Source of the DNA: Stentor coeruleus
Lineage: Eukaryota; Ciliophora; Heterotrichea; Heterotrichida; Stentoridae
Reading direction: 5' to 3'
Length of the DNA: 28,986 nucleotides
Assembly (NCBI GenBank): GCA_001970955.1
Contig: MPUH01000935.1
Location: 1-28,986, forward strand
Part shown: piece after piece, positions 9,592 to 20,500 of the stretch
Numbering within the stretch: position 1 is the first letter of the stretch
How the letters are laid out: each line of letters starts with the position of its first letter
Made by a program: the position numbers and the translations under genes
Notes under the pieces: generated by a model
Database searches by the model: none
Seen by the model: only the letters and a program-made list of their open reading frames with translations
What the model was told of the DNA's origin: nothing

Positions 9592-9632
9592 TCACAGATT
9601 AAATTATTAACAGAAACTCTAGTAGAATATAA
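9592..9632. promoter_or_regulatory. 41-nt head-to-head spacer between HECT ligase and PI4KB genes
   Basis: The two start codons (9591 leftward, 9633 rightward) are separated by only 41 AT-rich bases. Both leaders and any core promoter must fit here or overlap the coding regions. I see no recognisable TATA or other motif. Confidence 0.6.
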
Positions 9633-11888
9633 ATGGAAAACTCACTGTCAAAACCCATTGCTCGAAAGCCTAAAAAGCACAAAATCGGCTGTTGCGTAAA
9701 GTTTTTAAGCTGTCTGTGTTGCTGCTGTATAAAGAAAGGGGTAATTTATATCTAGAAAAAAATTAAGTGGGGTATTGGCAGTGATATCTGGAACAAACTA
9801 AAGTCGAAATTTCATAAAAAAACGACAAGTGGCAAGGTGTATAAAATTTTACTTGACTTGTACTCGCATAAACCAAGCGTAGAAGAATTATCTTTATGCA
9901 GGATAAGTCCATCAAGAGATAATTCAACAAGGGAAGACTTAGAATTTTACATCCCTCAGTTATGGTAAAATTTATATAGTAACTTGCTTCTCTATGGCTT
10001 TACTGATAGAGTGAATGATATCACAAGAGAAGTGCTAAATTTGTGTTCAAAGTCATTTTTTTTCTCGCATAGGATTTTATGGTTCCTGCAATCCACCGAC
10101 TTTGAATCTGTAGAAATAACCCCGAGTACAGACCCACAATTTCTTATTAATAGAATAATTGAAATCTCTCAAAGTTTTCAGCACTTTTTCCTAGGCAATG
10201 GGGAAAAACTTTATGATTTATACAAGACTTTAAAAATAACTCATAGTATCCCTAGTAATGATGAAATCGAAGAAGAACCACAAGTTCAATATGATACAAG
10301 GGAAACAATTCAAAGATATAGAGATGGTAATTTTTCAAATGAATCTTCTAGTGAAATAGATCCAAAATATATTCCTTTACCTGATTTTATGACTAATCAT
10401 CAATCTAAGTTTTTATCAACTATGTCTTTTATTGATGCTTTGACTACAATTTCAAATGAATTGTTAAAAGCTCCAAACAAAAGTGAATTTCTTGTATCTC
10501 AATTGAATTTACTTAATAGACTTCTTCCTGCTGGAGTTTATATCCCATTTAATTTGTTTAAAGCTAGAAATTGTGCTGTTTTACATATCCCAGTATCTGA
10601 AGCTCGAGTATTTACAACAAAAGAACGAGCGCCATTTAAAATAAGCATTGAAGTTTTTAGGCCGTATTTAGAAATTAGTAAAGCTTCAAAAATTGAAAAA
10701 CCTGAAAGAAGCAGAGACAGAGCTGTGAGCTTTCAAACAGAAGCTCGGAGAACTGAGTCTTTTGCCTTTTCAAGTGTTGCAAAAGAAGTAAACTCGTCTA
10801 TAAATTCAGACATCACAAGCGAAAGCATTTTTGAAAAAGACGAATTTCCAAGGAGAAGAAATCAAACTTTTGCAATTATTCGTGATAAAGACTCTATTGA
10901 ACCAGAGTTTAAACATTACTCTAATCTTTTTGTATCACCTAATCGTGGTAGTGTTGCTGTAGTTTATGGAGAAATCGATGAATCAGGTCAAAATGTTTCA
11001 GTTTTCAAAGAAAGTTTCAAACAACAAGAAGAAAGAATAAAAAAAACCAGCCCATATGGTAAACTTTATACTTGGAGTCTACTTCATGTGATAGTAAAAA
11101 GTGGTGATGATTTAAGACAAGAACAACTAGCCATGCAGATTATTTCTTTTTTCAAGCAAACTTTCGATGAAAAAAAAATCGATATCTGGTTATACCCTTA
11201 TGATATACTGGCAACTGGTATTGACTGTGGGATTTTAGAATGTGTTCCAGATGCTGTGTCAATTGATGGGTTAAAAAAGTCTTTACCTGCAGATCAGAGT
11301 ACCCTTTACGACTTTTTTCTACTACAATTCGGCCAAAGAAAGTCAAAACGCTTTAAAAATGCTAAAAAATGTTTTATGAAATCTTTAGTTGGATATAGCC
11401 TTGTGTGTTATATACTAAAAATCAAAGATAGGCATAATGGTAATATACTCATTGATCGTAATGGACATCTGATTCATATAGATTTTGGGTTTTTACTTTC
11501 TAACTCACCTGGTGGGAATATGAATTTCGAACAAGCTCCTTTTAAATTTTCAAATGAATTTGAAACTGTTCTTGGAGGAAGAAGATCGAAGCTTTTTCAA
11601 GAATTTAGAAGTTTGTGTGTTAAAGGATATAGTGCTATAAAAGAAAAAGCTGAACAAATCATTCTTATGGTAGAAATGATGAGGTCTGGAACTGGGAGCA
11701 ATCTTGGGTGCTTTATAGGTGGAGAAAGTGCGATAACTGAATTACGTGAAAGGCTTTTACCGAAAGCTAAAATGTCAGAAGGTGATTGCAAAGAGTACAT
11801 AAATGATCTCATAGATATAAGTTTAGACAATTGGAGTACAAAATGCTATGATCGTTTCCAGTACTGCTGTCAGAATATCTTTTATTAA
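9633..11888 (+). CDS. PI4KB: Phosphatidylinositol 4-kinase, type III beta-like (three exons)
   Basis: The coding sequence is join(9633-9740, 9756-9964, 9980-11888), 741 residues. It makes PI4P from PI, normally at Golgi and endosomal membranes. Exon 2 ends and exon 3 begins inside 'EFYIPQLCNLLLYG', the helical/LKU region of PI 4-kinases, and this proves the splice. Kinase motifs are KSGDDLRQE (479-487), catalytic DRHNGN (589-594), HIDFGF (605-610, metal-binding D607) and 'SNLGCFIGGESAITELRER' near the C-terminus. Without splicing the first 107 residues would be lost. The new N-terminus has a basic stretch followed by a cysteine cluster (CCVKFLSCLCCCC, residues 20-32), which suggests S-acylation and is not usual for PI4KB. 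Spacing to the HECT start is 41 nt. Confidence 0.92.
9741..9755 (+). other. 15-nt intron 1 of PI4KB
   Basis: The sequence gtaatttatatctag is GT...AG, exactly 15 nt and in phase 0. Removing it joins the Cys-rich exon 1 (36 codons) to exon 2 in frame. Left in, its second base opens an in-frame stop (TAA) within the intron region. This length is the hallmark of heterotrich ciliates. Confidence 0.9.
9965..9979 (+). other. 15-nt intron 2 of PI4KB
   Basis: The sequence gtaaaatttatatag splits a Cys codon (TG|T, phase 2). Splicing restores IPQLCNLLLYG, which fits the PI4K family. It has the same length and nearly the same pattern as intron 1. Confidence 0.93.
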
Positions 11889-12667
11889 AAATTTAGGCTT
11901 AAGTACTAAAATACGGTTTTTGGAAAATTTATTGTTTTTTTTATATTTTTTGATGAGAATTTCAGCGCGTTAATGTGTTTTATAATATTCAATTAACTTT
12001 GGCCTATTTTATAATCAAATTAGATATTTAAACAAATTTTTTTTTTGTAACTATTCAATTTACAGATAGGATTTAATCTTCTTAAATCTTTTAAACTATA
12101 AAAAAATATTATAAATCATTGATACTATCGTTCTTTTGTTTTTGTTATTTTTTCAATTAGTAAAACTTAATCATTTCCTTTATTATTATATAAAATCATA
12201 ATCCTTACATCTAAAAAAAAAATATTTATCTCTACTTCATTTCTTTTTCCAACAAAATTAAACTCCATAAAAAAATTATTTTCACTAACTTTCTTATCTA
12301 AACTCTTATTTTCACTCTTATCCTACCACATCTAAATTTCTTAATCATTTTCATCCCAACTTATTATTTTTTACCTTCATGACATTTTCAGTAAAACAAT
12401 CCATATCATTTCTAACTAAAAATTCTCAAACCATTTATTCTCTTTCACCTCTCTAAATTATTAAATAACTTCCTCTTACTATTCCCAGGCAAATCTATGT
12501 CTAACCTTTCCATTTTTAACTTCAGAAAATTTATTCCCGCTTAAGTTTTTTAACTTCAAGTAAGATCCTGATATTTTTTCAAAAATATCTCAATTGTCAT
12601 TGGTTGATTAAATTTTTTAAGTTTATTAATCCATAGATTAGATTTCCTATACGTAAATAATACAACT
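11889..12667 (+). promoter_or_regulatory. 779-nt intergenic region with a G-free tract before the HMG gene
   Basis: No ORF or RNA gene is seen. The plus strand has no G at all from 12161 to 12380 (220 nt) and again from 12392 to 12487, though C is common. The tract stops about 180 nt before the HMG-box ATG; nearer the ATG, G returns. The part just after PI4KB (11889-12060) is T-rich without this bias. Confidence 0.5.
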
Positions 12668-13036
12668 ATGGTCAAAAAAAATGCAGGCAAGAGTAAAGAC
12701 AAAGCCAAAAAAAGGAAGAGACAGACCAAAAAAGACGGTCCGAAAAAACCTTTATCAGGCTTTATGTATTTTTCTCAAGAAAGAAGAAAGAGTTTAAAGG
12801 AAGAACAGCCGGAACTTAAGATTACTGAAGCTTCTGTGTTAATTGGAGCTGAATGGAAGAAGCTAAGTGAAGCAGAAAAGGAACCATATCAAAATTTAGC
12901 TAAAGATGATCGAAATAGATATGAAAAGGAGAAGGAAAAAGCTGAAGTAGCACAAGCAGATAAAGCTAAAGATGAAAAACAAGATGATGATGATGAAGAG
13001 TCAAAAGAACCTGATGATGATGATGATGATGATTAA
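12668..13036 (+). CDS. Single HMG-box chromatin protein (HMGB/NHP6 type)
   Basis: A 122-residue protein in three parts. The basic N-terminus (2-24, mostly K/R) binds DNA. One HMG box (about 25-93) contains 'PKKPLSGFMYFSQERR', 'SVLIGAEWKKLSEAEKEPYQ' and the aromatic/basic residues typical of box B/NHP6 folds. The acidic tail ends in a run of Asp (116-122). Such proteins bend DNA non-specifically and assist nucleosome remodelling and transcription. The size and single box match yeast NHP6 with an added acidic tail. It is convergent with the coiled-coil gene at 13405 and is preceded by the G-free tract. Confidence 0.92.
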   Translation: MVKKNAGKSKDKAKKRKRQTKKDGPKKPLSGFMYFSQERRKSLKEEQPELKITEASVLIGAEWKKLSEAEKEPYQNLAKDDRNRYEKEKEKAEVAQADKAKDEKQDDDDEESKEPDDDDDDD

Positions 13037-13404
13037 GTTAGATATAATACTTATTATCTTCTATTTGTCAATATGGAGTTATGCTCTTGTTAAGGCTTAA
13101 AACCATACAAAATTTGTTATAGGAATTTTGAAATGGGGGGAATATAAATCTTGATTTATGATATTTTATTAATCAAAAAAGTGATTATAAGCTAATTATC
13201 ATAAGTTAGAATATAAATAAAAGGTTTATTTATATTTTTTTTCTTTTATGTCATGGTTAAACATAAATGCATAAATCCTTTTGGTATTTTCGCAAGCAAA
13301 AATTGTATTTTTTAAAGGTTTTTTCGATTAACTAAATGCTGAGTTGTTGTAAGTTTTTATTGAGATAATTATTTTGTCAGGTTGTCATATCTAAAATTAC
13401 AAAG
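13037..13404. other. Convergent 3' spacer, no gene seen
   Basis: These 368 nt lie between two convergent stops. They are AT-rich with T runs and contain no ORF of note, no repeat and no clear hairpin. Both genes' 3' untranslated regions must lie here. Confidence 0.5.
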
Positions 13405-14685
13405 TTAGTTTTGCCTAAGTCTATTTCTTATCTTGGACTTGAGATTATGTATATTTGTATCTATTATTTCTAGTTCTAATTCAAGTTCCTCTTTTCTTCT
13501 TTTACTTGCCAGGTTTTTACATACATCAGGGAGTTTTGCATATTCTTTTTCTAGTTGTTGTTTTTCATTAAGCAGAATGTCTAGTTTCTGGTCTAAGTTT
13601 TGTCTTAGCATTGGAGTTTTGTCTTGATTACTCTTTTGCCAATTGCCTAAATGGTCATTTTGAGTCTCGGATACTCCTCTTGTTCTTCTAAAAGCATTAT
13701 TTTCTTCAGGATATTTTACATGTCTAGATCTTATTGGAAAATCATCATGAAAGTTTCTAGTTGTATTAGGGGTTATTTCAAAATACTCAGCTTCATCCAT
13801 AATCCTAACTTTTTTCAATGCTTTGATTTCTCTAAAAGTATTTTCTAAGTCTCTTTCTGTTGTAATAATACGTTCTTGTAATTGTACATTAGAAGACTCT
13901 ACAGTAAGTGCTCGTTCTTTTATTGTATTCATTCGCACTTCCAACATTTCTGTTTTTTCTTTTTCTCTTAAGTAATCTTTCAATAACTCCTCATTTCTCT
14001 GTTTAAAATGCTTAAGTTCTGACTCAATCTCATTCATTTTCCCTTTACTCTCTGCTGATAACAACCTATTCGCTTCTAAAAGCTTTGAATTTTGCTCAAG
14101 AAGGGCGGCAATTCTTCTTTCCAACTCTTGCGAATCATGACATTCCACATCTCTAAGTTTATCTTCAAGAACCATAACATCTAATTTAGAACTATCAAGT
14201 TCTTTACGCATTTTATTCAATTCTGCATCTTTTTCATTGAGGATTTGAATGAATTCTTGTTTTAATTTTGTTGATTCTTCTTTAATCCTTTCAATTTCTG
14301 GGTCTTTATATTGTTCATTTGGATAAGGTATATGCATTGGATAACAAGGATATTGGCCGTATTGTTTGTCTGGAGATGAGGCAAAAATATGTTGTGAAAA
14401 ACCTTGGATTTCGCTATGTTCAGAATAAATTCTAGATGAATCTATTGAGAGGTCGAGAGGGGTTTGAATAGATTGTTCGATTTTTGGAGGAGAAATATCG
14501 AGTTTTGGCATTTCTTTTTTTGGGCTTGGATCTTTGGTGATAGGTTTAGGTTTTGAGTTTTCTTCAAAAAGGAACTTTTGGAATAATTTATTGGTTGTTA
14601 GGTTTTTAAGGTTCATTGCTAGAAAACTTTTTGGCTTGATGATTGAACTTGGGTTTTCTGAAAAGGGATCTATTTTGCTTTCCAT
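13405..14685 (-). CDS. Coiled-coil protein, unidentified
   Basis: This 426-residue ORF ends in TAA. Residues 1-130 are low in order, rich in P, S, K and Q, with several SP/TP sites (for example 'DPSPKKE' and 'DISPPKIEQ') that could be phosphorylated. Residues about 133-295 are a long coiled coil. A linker with basic and aromatic residues (about 300-360) follows, then a second coiled coil (about 365-426) with 'EKEYAKLP' and a basic end. The two-coil design resembles centrosomal or basal-body scaffold proteins, but I cannot name a family. It is divergent from the UBE2D gene. The 169 nt at 14751-14919 upstream of its start contain no C on the plus strand, so no G on its coding strand. Confidence 0.78.
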   Translation of the reverse strand: MESKIDPFSENPSSIIKPKSFLAMNLKNLTTNKLFQKFLFEENSKPKPITKDPSPKKEMPKLDISPPKIEQSIQTPLDLSIDSSRIYSEHSEIQGFSQHIFASSPDKQYGQYPCYPMHIPYPNEQYKDPEIERIKEESTKLKQEFIQILNEKDAELNKMRKELDSSKLDVMVLEDKLRDVECHDSQELERRIAALLEQNSKLLEANRLLSAESKGKMNEIESELKHFKQRNEELLKDYLREKEKTEMLEVRMNTIKERALTVESSNVQLQERIITTERDLENTFREIKALKKVRIMDEAEYFEITPNTTRNFHDDFPIRSRHVKYPEENNAFRRTRGVSETQNDHLGNWQKSNQDKTPMLRQNLDQKLDILLNEKQQLEKEYAKLPDVCKNLASKRRKEELELELEIIDTNIHNLKSKIRNRLRQN

Positions 14686-15499
14686 TTTGTATGGGAGGGT
14701 TTATTGTTTTGATAGTAAGAAGATGATGATTTGGAAGATTGAGAGAAATCGGGAAATAATATTAGGATGTGATAAGAATATTGGGAAAAGTATATGAATT
14801 AAATGTAGTTTAGAAGATTTTTTTGGGTGTTAAAGGTTTTAAGTTTAAGGTTAATGTTTTTATAAGATTTATGGGAAAGATAGTATTAGTTTTTTGTTAG
14901 AAGTGTATGAATTTATTGACTTTAACACAATTAATTCTTTGATAAATTACTTTGTCAGAGTTATTTTGAAAATTAAAGTATTCACTGTATGAAGAAAATA
15001 ATAGGTTGTATTTGCTTTTATTTGTTATACAGTTAAATCTTCTATGTGAAAACAGTAAATCAATAACAAAAATTTCCTATTTCATAAACTACTCCTTCAC
15101 TCTTTCCCAAGAATAATTCATCACAATCTAATAACTATTTTTCACTATGCATCTAAAAATCACCTAATTGTCTTTATTTATCCCTTATTCAGCATTCCCC
15201 AATCTATAAATCCCCTCAAAAAAAGCATCCTCTCAACTACTAATCCATTCCCTTCTCCCAAAACTCTACTTTTCCAATAAAAATCACCCTTAAATTCCTC
15301 TTATCAAAAATCTAAAAATTTACTATCCTCTTCAAAATAACATCAAAAAACTACTCATCAATATTCAGCAACCTTCTAATTTAAATAATTTCTTATAATC
15401 TCTTCACGTCCTTAAATCAAACCATCCTTTTCAAAACAAGTAGTGAAATATACCTGCCATATTTATTCAAAAGCCCAAGGGTAAAATTACTCTAAATAA
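14686..15499. promoter_or_regulatory. Divergent promoter region with mirror-image strand bias
   Basis: No gene is seen in these 814 nt. The left part has no C on the plus strand from 14751 to 14919. The right part (about 15060-15420) is rich in C with almost no G, including none in 15241-15360. The change lies at about 14920-15060. Each arm is thus depleted of G on the strand of the gene it precedes. The right arm from about 15265 is repeated before the second E2 copy at 28749. Confidence 0.55.
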
Positions 15500-15946
<447 letters not shown>

Positions 15947-17279
15947 GATAAAAAAATTAGATTTATTATGGGTTATTCTATTAGAAGGGATTAAATTTTT
16001 TGGAGAAGTTGGTTTAGGTGTTTTTATATGTTTTGATTTAAGTTTTATATTGAAGATTGAAATAGATGAGTTTATTGTGTTCTTGTTGAATATAATGCTA
16101 TTATATATAATTATAATTTAAGACTTTCGATTACTTAAATTGCTTTAATTTGTTTTAATATGTAGATAATGAACTTTGAATCAGTATTGCTAATAGTAAT
16201 ACTAATAATTACGTGTTGATTATAGAATAAGAATAGTGAAGTTTTACAATAATATTATGATCTTTAAAGAATTGCAAAAAGCTTATCTTATATTATGCAC
16301 TACAAAAAATTAGGAAATAATAATCAAGTCAAGAATTTTCACATCTTAAGCACTAAAATCATTTAAAATCTTATTATTTAAGTTTACAATAAGATAAAAA
16401 CTATTTTGATTAATATTAGTTTATTAGCAGCACAGGCAAAAAAAGGTAAATAAATAGCAAGATCTACAATGAAGAAAGCGAAGAAGTGATGATAGTTTGA
16501 CTAGGAAAAAGTTAGAGGTGATGAAAACTTTACTAACGATCTGTGATATATTCATATCTGTTGAAAATATTCCACTATCAGCAAAATAATAATAGAGTTT
16601 TTGACCTATAAAAACTCGCAAGAATCTCAAAAAAATCCTAAAGACTCTATAAAAGCTGAGAATCAAGTTAGCTGCATACAAAAACTACAAAATTCAATAT
16701 TTTATACATAAAGCTAGGAACAAAAAAATATTAAATTAAAAATAACAATGATGCAGAAAAAGATATATCATAAATATAATGAAATAGTTCAAATCATTAA
16801 GAGTAAAGGGTACTATGATTTATTACACTCTCAATTGGGTTTAGAAAATATGATCTTTTGTAATTATGTAGTAGTTTATTATGTTAAAAAATTTAAGTCT
16901 AGAGATAAGTGAGGAATTTCTAGATTATGTTTTTGTTAGTAAGCAGATACATACAAAATTACATAATCCCATGAATCAAAATATTATAATGCTTTATATG
17001 TGACTTAGCTTTGCATTATTGCTTTTTATTAAGAATTTGCGTTTAGTCACAGATTATATCTTAGAATTTCGGTATGCTTAATTCATTTTGAATAAAANTT
17101 TAGTCACAGATTATATCTTAGAATTTCGGTATGCTTAATTCATTTTGAATAAAAGACTTTTTAGTCGCTATTCTAAAGACTAAATAGTCTATAATTTTTT
17201 TGTCTGCAAAAAATTTGAAGACATTTTTATTTAAATATGTTAAAGATAATTTCATAGGAAGCCCATAATATATTAAAGG
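15947..17279. other. Long spacer between UBE2D and the GTPase A unit
   Basis: No convincing gene is seen. 15947-16110 is G/T-rich and C-poor, as after other plus-strand genes here. A perfect 8-bp inverted repeat (16595-16602 with 16610-16617, 7-nt loop) lies in AT-rich DNA. A 54-codon ORF (16748-16912, plus, begins MMQKKIYHKYNEIV) and an 85-codon hydrophobic ORF (16424-16681, minus) exist but lack independent support. The N joint at 17098 is listed separately. Confidence 0.5.
17042..17154. repeat. Single-N joint with a 56-bp exact duplication (17042-17097 = 17099-17154)
   Basis: The 56 nt before the N at 17098 recur exactly after it. As at 5605, this looks like an unmerged contig overlap rather than a tandem repeat. 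Confidence 0.85.
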
Positions 17280-17510
17280 CTAGTTCTTAAAAGTATAATT
17301 ATTTAAGATTTCAGTATTATAAAATATAGAAAAATTTGCCTTGAATTCATTTCAAAGCCTATGCCAATAAAAATAAAAGCTTGATTACTTAAAAAGACTT
17401 AAGATAATCAATGAATGCTTTTAATTAATCAGACAATTGAATTTGTATCTAATAAATAGACTTAAAATATTTCCATAAAAATTTCTATAAATTTTGTCTG
17501 CAAAAATTAA

Positions 17511-20500
17511 ATGTCTATATTAATTATGAGCTTTTGTACCGGAAGCATAATAGAACAAAAATCGAAAACTTGCATTAAGTTCACTTCAAATGGATTGCAA
17601 ATGAATAATCTCAGAAATCATACAAAGCAAACACTAAAGATCAATGATCATGTTGCAAAACTAAGCTATGGGGAAACAATTTCTATATACTCATCTGAAG
17701 GAAGTCTAAAGGCTGAGATTCTCTTTGAGCACCAAGTTGTTGAGGAGGACATTGATGTTATTTTAGTAGGAAAAGTTTTAAATCTTGAAAAAACTGGAAA
17801 CTTAAATGGAAAAGGTATGGGAATAGTTTTTTCGAAAGAAAAGCGAATTCTTTACATTGGAGAAGTTAAAGGATTAAAAGGTGGCTCAATAAACTTTACT
17901 GATTATGAAGATTATAATAAACTAGTTGAATCAATAAAAGATGTTGAAATTTCGCACGTTTCGGGTGACTTACAAATTCTTTTATCAACTATGACTTTAA
18001 TAAATTCTAAGTACATTTAAGTATNGAATCAATAAAAGATGTTGAAATTTCGCACGTTTCGGGTGACTTACAAATTCTTTTATCAACTATGACTTTAATA
18101 AATTCTAAGATAAGATATCAAAAAAACATAAATTTACCTCAGGATATCTCAGAAAATCTCACAGAATTAGTTGATGCTTTGAATACAAATTGCGGTATTA
18201 GAAACAATGATTTAAACCAACTTAAAAATAATCTAACCAAAATTATTCCTGAAAGATGCCACTGGGAATTTCTAGAGATGTTTTTAGAATTTTATTTTAT
18301 AAGAAGACTACCTGCATTTGCAAGCAGAAAAATAATTAAAGGATTTACTCAAAATTATAAAAAAGAAGATATTTTAAAACTTTTTACTAAATATCAAATA
18401 ACAGATGATACCTTAATTAGTGAAATTGAATCAAGACAATCTATATTTTATGAAAAGTATAGCTCACTTATTGATGATGAAGATGATATTACAGAATGGG
18501 ATTTGATGACATGGATCAATCAAATCCTTGAACAAAAAAATAAAATTAATAATTGCTTATTTCAGCTTCTTGACAAAGATGAAAATTTTTTTAAAAGAAA
18601 GTTTTTGAATTACATAGATCCAAATACGAAGAAAATAATAATTGCTGACTATATTGAAGATTTTGCTAAAAATGCTCAGGAAATCACTATAAAATTTTCA
18701 GGATTTCATTCGATGCTAATAAAATATTCTGAAAATCCAATTCAAGTTGAATCAAATTTATATAAAGAAATAGGCCTTTCAAATTATCTTCATAATACTG
18801 CTCAGCTATCTGCAAATAATCAAATCCAAAATTCATATGAAGTTACTATTTCAGGATCATCACAATCAATTGTTCCAGGATATTACACTTTAAAAGGAAT
18901 TCCAGATAAAATTAAAAATAAGATAAAATTATTTTTCCTTACAATTAACAAATACATCTTACGAAATTTCACACTTGAAAATGATAACAAATCATACAAA
19001 ATAAAAATTTACTTAACAGAATTTAGCATCAACCCTATGAAAATAAAAATAATTGAAGAGAATCGCTTCATTGCAGAATATGTATCCTATGAAGATATGG
19101 ATAAGTTTATAAGAGTAAGTATATTTGATAAAAAAAAAATATGCGAAACTAAGGATAATTTTCTAAATCACATCATAATTGATTTTTATGAAGATACAAA
19201 CAAAAGAAAAATTCAGCAATTAGCATTAATCAAAGTCCAGCTTGAAAAACTTAGAATTAAATTAATAAATAGCAAAGAGAAACGAATCCAAATATTGGAA
19301 GAATATATTAATAGAAATTTCACAGGGATAACTACAGAATTTGTCGCAAGATTAGAAGATAAGTCATTCTCAATAAGAAAATGTTTGCAGGATTTGATTG
19401 TAAAATATAAAGAGGAATTGAATATTGAAAAAACACCTGAAAAAATCCTCTTGGAGTCAGCTCTTCAAGCTCAATATGAAGCAACAGTTAATAAGAAAGG
19501 TAGCATTAATGTGCAGCAAATAATGGGATTACTTTCTGATTCAGAAGAATACACTAAACAAATTAGTGGGAAAACAATAGTTATTCTTTTAGGTAGCACT
19601 GGCTCAGGAAAGAGTACTACCTCTTGCTATTTAATGAAAGCAAAGTTGAAATCTCACATTTCTCGATTTGGCGATGAAGCAATTAAAATCGCTAACATTA
19701 ATGATGAAGACAAATACCCTATAATCGGTCAATCAATTGGTACATCTGAAACTTTATATGCTAGAGGTTACGAATTAAATATCAGATCTAAAAATAAAAC
19801 TCCAATCCAATTAATGCTTTGTGATTGTCCAGGATTTCGTGATACTAGAGGAACTGAATACGAACTTTGCACAAATTTGAGCATAGACAAAGCAATAAAA
19901 AGTGCTGGCTGTATTAAAGGCACAATACTTGTTATTCAGTATACCGCATTTTTGCAGGATAGAGGTCAACCTGTGCTAGAATCATTTCAAAATCTAATTG
20001 ATATTATTCCGGGTTTATTAGAGGAAGAATCACTACTAAATTCAGTTTTTATAATTATTACAAAAGTATCTGGCGAAATTAATATTGATACTATAACAGA
20101 AAGAATCAGAACTCATATAAATGAAATTGAAAAATTAATGGAAAATAAATCAGCAAATTATGAAGCATCAAGCATTTTGGAATATAGGCATAAAATTTGG
20201 AGCAAAATACAACAAATTAATGCAACTAAGCATTTATTTATTGCAAAAGTTGATGATGCTCGAAAAAGAACGGAAATTTTAAATGCTATTTATAAAAGTC
20301 AAAATATTCATATCTCCAAATTTAATAGTGCAATAGTTTCTAAAGAACTTTATAAAAAATATGCTGATTTTATAGAGCTTGAGACTCATTCTTGGTATAA
20401 ACTTTTGCTCCCAAATTTTTTAGTTAATTTACCAAATAATATATCTAAGCATACACAACTTATTGAAAACAACCGTGTATCAATGATCAACAATTTTAGT

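Noticed and set aside
16424..16681. 85-codon hydrophobic minus-strand ORF
   Set aside because: Phe/Leu/Ser-rich translation is typical of the antisense of A-rich DNA. There is no conserved motif and no counterpart in the second unit.
16748..16912. 54-codon plus-strand ORF starting MMQKK
   Set aside because: Short, no recognisable domain and no repeat copy; such an ORF is expected by chance. Noted in the spacer entry only.
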